Source of the DNA: JBAYIE01 sp041665785
GTDB lineage: Bacteria > Bacteroidota > Bacteroidia > UKL13-3
Reading direction: 5' to 3'
NCBI GenBank assembly: GCA_041665785.1
Contig: JBAYIE010000026.1
Coordinates: forward strand, 1-56,859
Length of the DNA stretch: 56,859 nt
Below are positions 56,001 through 56,859 of this stretch, piece by piece (the stretch's first letter is position 1; each line of letters begins with the position of its first letter). Made by a program: the position numbers and the translations under genes. Under the pieces are notes generated by a model. It was not told the DNA's origin. It was given only the letters and a program-made list of their open reading frames with translations, and searched no databases.

Positions 56001-56464
56001 CCCGTTTCGAACCAGCCGGCATGGTGAGTGGTCACGAAAATATCAAGAGTGCAACATCCATCATCGATTATATGTTCCGCATGCTCGGATTTGAATATCT
56101 CGGAAGAGAAGATTTTATTCAGGTTCCGCCAAACGAAACTCAACGTCAGTCGTTGGCGTTGAATCAGCATAAGGCTAAATTAACTGCGGTAAATCCAATG
56201 TTGAATGCGGCTCCCGCTGCTGTTGAAATGACCCCGATCGGTTTTATGAAACCTACAGGAGCTGTTGAACAGACTACAGTAAAAGCAGAAACCAATGTGA
56301 ATGTTTCAGCCAATATCGCTGAAGCGGTTCCGGTTGATCAGGTGAGCGAGATGAACAAGCGAATGGGCGATTCGCCTGCTTGCCCAACCTGCGGACATAT
56401 TACCATTCGCAGCGGTGCCTGTTACAAATGCATGAATTGCGGAACACAAACCGGTTGCAGTTAG
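53069..56464 (+). CDS. nrdJ: Adenosylcobalamin-dependent ribonucleotide reductase (class II)
   Basis: The 1131-residue protein is a B12-dependent reductase that makes deoxyribonucleotides. Seen are NSPQWFNTGLASAYG, HACFILSVEDDL, RINASNPCSEYMFLDNTACNLASLNLMKF with the active-site Cys, the APTGTIGLVMDCDTTGIEPDFALVKF loop, a TSCPD-type region at about 900-1010 (FTQKATVGGQTIFVRTGEYEDGTLGEIF), and a C-terminal zinc-ribbon-like CPTCGHITIRSGACYKCMNCGTQTGC with redox Cys. Length fits Bacteroidota NrdJ. There is no recognisable cobalamin riboswitch upstream; instead there are DnaA boxes. A terminator follows at 56489. Confidence 0.96.
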   Translation: MSGKTTRKSEQKGLRIERFFTRDGISPYNMFEYDYRTSVIKNPNGTKVFEMNNVEVPKQWSQVATDVLAQKYFRKAGVPLPDGSTGSETSIKQVAHRMADCWMQWGEKYGYFDSRVDAQNFYEEMVYMIIGQYAAPNSPQWFNTGLASAYGIKGKPQGHYYVDPVTGTLEKSTSAYERPQPHACFILSVEDDLVNEGGIMDLWVREARIFKYGSGVGTNFSRIRGASEKLSGGGSSSGLMSFLKIGDRAAGAIKSGGTTRRAAKMVCLDLDHPEIVEFINWKKGEEKKVAALIAAGYPSDYEGEAYQTVSGQNSNNSVRIPQEFFEALNEGKDWDLIGRTNGKVMKSIPAQEMWDMIADAAWACADPGVQYDTTINEWHTCPEGGRINASNPCSEYMFLDNTACNLASLNLMKFFNSETCEYDVPAIEHASRLWTIVLEISVLMAQFPSKEVAQLSYEYRTLGLGYANMGTALMVAGIPYDSPKAFAICGAITAILTGTSYTTSAEMAQFLGAFPKYNENKMHMMRVMRNHRYAAYNATDAYEQLSIQPVGIDPKFCPDYLLKAACNSWDGAVQLGEKYGYRNAQTTVIAPTGTIGLVMDCDTTGIEPDFALVKFKKLSGGGYFKIINQSVPQALRNLGYSDDETDAIIRYATGHATLTGAPHINPETLKFRGLTEEEIEKVEEAVAGSFEIGFAFNQWTLGEACMQRLGFKPEEYNGYSFNLLRKLGFTKKEIEEANDYVCGTMTVEGAPLLKDEHLAVFDCANKCGTKGERYIAAQGHIRMMAAAQPFLSGAISKTINLPNEAKVDDIKDCYYLSWKLGLKANALYRDGCKLSQPLSNKSDVIDEEETQEVIEQILGVDAHKPVGELSPEQVLEAATAILNRTHDTAFKHKLAGVVARKTLPGKRGGFTQKATVGGQTIFVRTGEYEDGTLGEIFVDLHKEGATLRSLMNCFSIAVSLGLQYGVPLEDYVDKFTFTRFEPAGMVSGHENIKSATSIIDYMFRMLGFEYLGREDFIQVPPNETQRQSLALNQHKAKLTAVNPMLNAAPAAVEMTPIGFMKPTGAVEQTTVKAETNVNVSANIAEAVPVDQVSEMNKRMGDSPACPTCGHITIRSGACYKCMNCGTQTGCS

Positions 56465-56488
56465 GATTAAATTGATCTCATAGATTCG

Positions 56489-56518
56489 TCCCCCGTCGGT
56501 TTCCGGCGGGGGATTTTT
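56489..56518 (+). terminator. Intrinsic terminator after nrdJ
   Basis: TCCCCCGTCGG pairs with CCGGCGGGGGA (one G-T pair, 3-base loop) and is followed by TTTTT. It lies 24 bases after the nrdJ stop. Confidence 0.9.
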
Positions 56519-56600
56519 ATTGCATGATTTCTATTGTTCATGAAAAAAGATTTAACGACCTTGTTAAAGCCATTTATTTTTCAGCTAACAATTACCATAT

Positions 56601-56859
56601 ATGAAATTTCAACTCGAAAGAATTGCTTTGTTTAGCGATGCTGTTTTTGCTATCGCAATAACGTTAATGATGATAGAAGTAAAACCACCACATTTGGAGC
56701 ATGGTACTTCATTCGGAATGGCATTGATTAAATTACTTCAGTTAATACCAACTTTTATTGGAACGATACTTAGTTTTTTTATGATCGGAATCTTTTGGAA
56801 ACGGCACCATCAATTAATGAAATATATGGCAGCCTATAATGAAAAGGTTATCATGTTAA
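56601..56859 (+). CDS. TMEM175-family potassium channel protein, partial (runs off window end)
   Basis: Only the first 86 codons are inside the window. They read MKFQLERIALFSDAVFAIAITLMMIEVK, with the FSD motif of TMEM175/DUF1211 channels near residues 11-13. A second hydrophobic segment follows (LIPTFIGTILSFFMIGIFWKRHH). Bacterial TMEM175 proteins are K+ channels with two six-helix repeats or single-repeat forms. The rest of the gene and its end cannot be seen. Confidence 0.8.
   Translation, partial: MKFQLERIALFSDAVFAIAITLMMIEVKPPHLEHGTSFGMALIKLLQLIPTFIGTILSFFMIGIFWKRHHQLMKYMAAYNEKVIML

Overview
The window looks like chromosome of a free-living member of the Bacteroidota. The evidence is three secreted proteins with C-terminal type IX secretion (T9SS) sorting domains, Bacteroidota-type promoters (TTG, about 19-20 bases, TAnnTTTG), few Shine-Dalgarno sequences, and families typical of the phylum (DUF4292, DUF4286, DUF3347, bacterial GGGP synthase, TPR lipoproteins). 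A genus cannot be named from the sequence alone. No phage, plasmid or transposon module is intact; the only mobile-type trace is a broken ORF6N fragment near 41 kb.

Layout. 0.1-2.8 kb (minus): a PaiA-like acetyltransferase, a DUF1801 protein, a TPR lipoprotein and an SDR reductase in one tight run. 2.8-9.4 kb (plus): an arginase-fold protein lacking most metal ligands, a GT-C-like membrane protein with TPRs, a secreted ELWxxDGT-repeat protein and a class V aminotransferase with a Tat-type leader. 9.4-12.6 kb: tRNA-Gln with its own promoter and terminator, then prs, rplY and purM. 13-15.7 kb (minus): a hybrid histidine kinase with four PAS-like modules. 15.7-21.5 kb (plus): a histidine phosphatase, an MBOAT plus SGNH polysaccharide O-acetylation pair, and a prolyl oligopeptidase lipoprotein. 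21.5-30.5 kb (minus): esterase, pth, gluQ-like, a degenerate EnvC-type protein, DUF4292, a TPR protein, a sugar nucleotidyltransferase, dut and a flippase, which together read as an envelope-building run. 30.6-38.9 kb: a TPR protein, DUF4286, an MbnP / di-haem peroxidase / T9SS operon, a CARDB-like T9SS protein and a DUF389 membrane protein. 39.1-42.8 kb (minus): an ABC exporter and the ComM/YifB ATPase, separated by palindromic repeats and the ORF6N relic.

42.9-49.2 kb is a five-gene copper-handling operon, all minus. Its order of transcription is an AraC-type regulator with an HMA-like N-terminus, a copper P1B-ATPase, a small HMA protein, a DUF3347 protein, and a multicopper oxidase fused to a CopB-like beta-barrel. 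The regulator gene has a recognisable promoter 7 bases from its ATG. 49.5-51.3 kb holds a cysteine-rich 607-residue protein that I do not recognise as a named family. It is followed by a ParE/RelE-type toxin-antitoxin pair, GGGP synthase, and a large adenosylcobalamin-dependent ribonucleotide reductase. Upstream of the reductase are three exact DnaA boxes in 81 bases next to an AT-rich stretch. The window ends inside a TMEM175-type channel gene.

Best leads for something new: the DnaA-box cluster, the 607-residue protein, the metal-depleted arginase-fold protein, the MbnP/peroxidase/T9SS operon, and two copies of a structured repeat whose central stem differs in sequence but keeps pairing.
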